DNA of 64,000 nt from positions 124,001 through 188,000 of the forward strand of contig NZ_ATHI01000027.1 in the NCBI RefSeq assembly GCF_000422245.1, read 5' to 3'. The stretch comes from Alkalidesulfovibrio alkalitolerans DSM 16529 (GTDB lineage Bacteria; Desulfobacterota; Desulfovibrionia; Desulfovibrionales; Desulfovibrionaceae). A model generated the notes under the pieces. It was given only the letters and a program-made list of their open reading frames with translations. It did no database searches and was not told the DNA's origin. Position numbers and translations under genes: made by a program. The stretch's first letter is position 1, and every line of letters begins with the position of its first letter. This document shows, piece by piece, positions 63,193 to 64,000 of the stretch.

Positions 63193-64000
63193 ATGAGCGA
63201 GAAGACGACCCCGGACGGCAGGAAGCGGCGCCTGGGCTGGTGGATTGCCGCCATCATCGGCGTGTTCGTCCTGGGATTCCTCCTGGGCGGGAAGGACCAT
63301 GACCACCCGGCCCCGGGCGAACGCATCGCCGCCGACGGCCACGAAGACCACGACCACGGCGGCGATGCGACCCTGTGGACCTGTTCCATGCACCCGCAGG
63401 TGCTCCTGCCCGAGCCGGGCCAGTGCCCCATCTGCTTCATGGACCTGATCCCGGTGGCGCGCGACGACGGCCAGGAGACCGTGAGTCTTCGCCAGATCAC
63501 GCTCTCGCCGCGCGCGCAAAAGCTCGCCCAGGTGCGCACCGCCAAGGTGGAGCGCCGCGACCCGTCCTTCGAGCGGCTCATGGTCGGCCAGGTGGCCTAC
63601 GACGAGACGCGCCTTGGAACCATCACCGCCTGGATGCCCGGCCGCATCGAGCGGCTGCGCGTGGACTTCACCGGGGCCTTCGTGCGGCGCGGCCAGCCCA
63701 TGGCCGACATCTACAGCCCGGACCTGTTCGCCGCGCAGGCCGAACTGATCCAGGCCGTGAAGAGCCTGCCCGAGCTTTCGGGCAGTACCCTGGCCGTGGT
63801 GCGCGAATCCGCGCGCCGCACCGAGGAGGCCGCGCGCGAAAAGTTGCGCCTTTTGGGCCTGACCCCGGCCCAGATCGAGGAGATCGTGGCCAGGGGACGG
63901 CCGAGCGACCGCGTGACCCTGCACGCGCCGCTCTCGGGCGTGGTCATCCGGCGCGAGGTGAACGAGGGCATGTACGTGCAGACCGGCTCACCGCTCTTCT
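63193..64000 (+). CDS. cusB: CusB-like RND efflux periplasmic adaptor, N-terminal part
   Basis: Runs off the right edge; 269 residues are visible and open. One membrane anchor (~15-32) is followed by a His-rich stretch (HDHPAP, HEDHDHGGD), then a heavy-metal-binding domain: WTCSMHPQVLLPEPGQCPICFMDLIPV, with Cys64, Met66, His67, Cys78 and Cys81. A usual relative has CGMDL where this has CFMDL. Then the membrane-fusion core begins: ITAWMPGRIERLRVDFTGAFVRRGQPMADIYSPDL, and the helical hairpin follows. It should link the TolC-like protein to an RND pump encoded further right. Start ATG 63193 lacks a strong ribosome-binding site. Confidence 0.87.
   Translation, partial: MSEKTTPDGRKRRLGWWIAAIIGVFVLGFLLGGKDHDHPAPGERIAADGHEDHDHGGDATLWTCSMHPQVLLPEPGQCPICFMDLIPVARDDGQETVSLRQITLSPRAQKLAQVRTAKVERRDPSFERLMVGQVAYDETRLGTITAWMPGRIERLRVDFTGAFVRRGQPMADIYSPDLFAAQAELIQAVKSLPELSGSTLAVVRESARRTEEAAREKLRLLGLTPAQIEEIVARGRPSDRVTLHAPLSGVVIRREVNEGMYVQTGSPLF

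Overview
The window looks like chromosomal DNA of a GC-rich (visibly well over 60% G+C) sulfate-reducing deltaproteobacterium of the Desulfovibrio group. The best pointers are a tetraheme cytochrome c3-type protein encoded with a NarI/DsrM-like membrane subunit and an HdrD/TmcB-like Fe-S protein (26.3-28.7 kb), many HD-GYP/GGDEF/EAL and two-component proteins, and a likely selenoprotein. No rRNA, tRNA, CRISPR array, prophage or transposase gene was recognised. Species is inference only.

Layout. 0-3.8 kb: tail of a class II aldolase, an HD-GYP protein, a geranylgeranyl-reductase-type flavoprotein, a HAD phosphatase and a toxin/antitoxin pair. 3.9-11.8 kb: alpha-2-macroglobulin plus penicillin-binding protein 1C. 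11.8-15.4 kb (minus): phosphonate-type ABC transporter phnD-phnC-phnE-phnE, with a duplicated scrap of phnE at 15.5 kb. 15.6-18.7 kb (minus): a tightly overlapping ABC exporter-like cassette with a DUF4857 protein. 19-26.3 kb: M16 peptidase, a GGDEF-EAL-CBS-GGDEF protein, a double DUF1566 protein and an HPt protein. 26.3-28.7 kb (minus): the transmembrane electron-transfer complex. 28.9-32.2 kb: lgt, a CCA-adding-enzyme-like HD protein, and a repeat-rich kilobase around a tiny winged-helix gene. 32.2-36.9 kb: Rrf2 regulator, HtrA protease, phosphoesterase, Ser/Thr kinase with a DUF1566 tail, YkgJ protein. 36.9-46 kb: phosphofructokinase, HD-GYP protein, sugar epimerase/dehydratase/aminotransferase genes for surface polysaccharide, RNA methyltransferase. 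45.8-59.5 kb: HDOD/DHp protein and response regulator, sppA-rpsA, rimO, PAS kinase, rdgB, glmS, and a periplasmic binding protein coupled to a Cache-HAMP-SpoIIE phosphatase. 59.6-64 kb: a copper/silver-type efflux operon (metal-binding PepSY-like protein, sensor kinase, TolC-like channel, YHS protein, CusB-like adaptor) behind a candidate sigma54 promoter.

Three things stand out. First, the Fe-S subunit at 26336-27577 is interrupted by one in-frame TGA exactly where the family has a conserved Cys in a CGH motif, and a hairpin with a GGUU loop starts 15 bases downstream: this reads as a selenocysteine codon with a bacterial SECIS, not two genes. Second, at least nine copies of a ~125-bp palindromic repeat ('repeat A') lie between genes. 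Their stem sequences differ between copies but stay complementary, several abut stop codons, and one copy splits a second repeat family ('repeat B'), which suggests past mobility. Third, the metal-efflux operon has a GG-N10-GC promoter and two TGCA-N6-TGCA dyads exactly 42 bp apart upstream.
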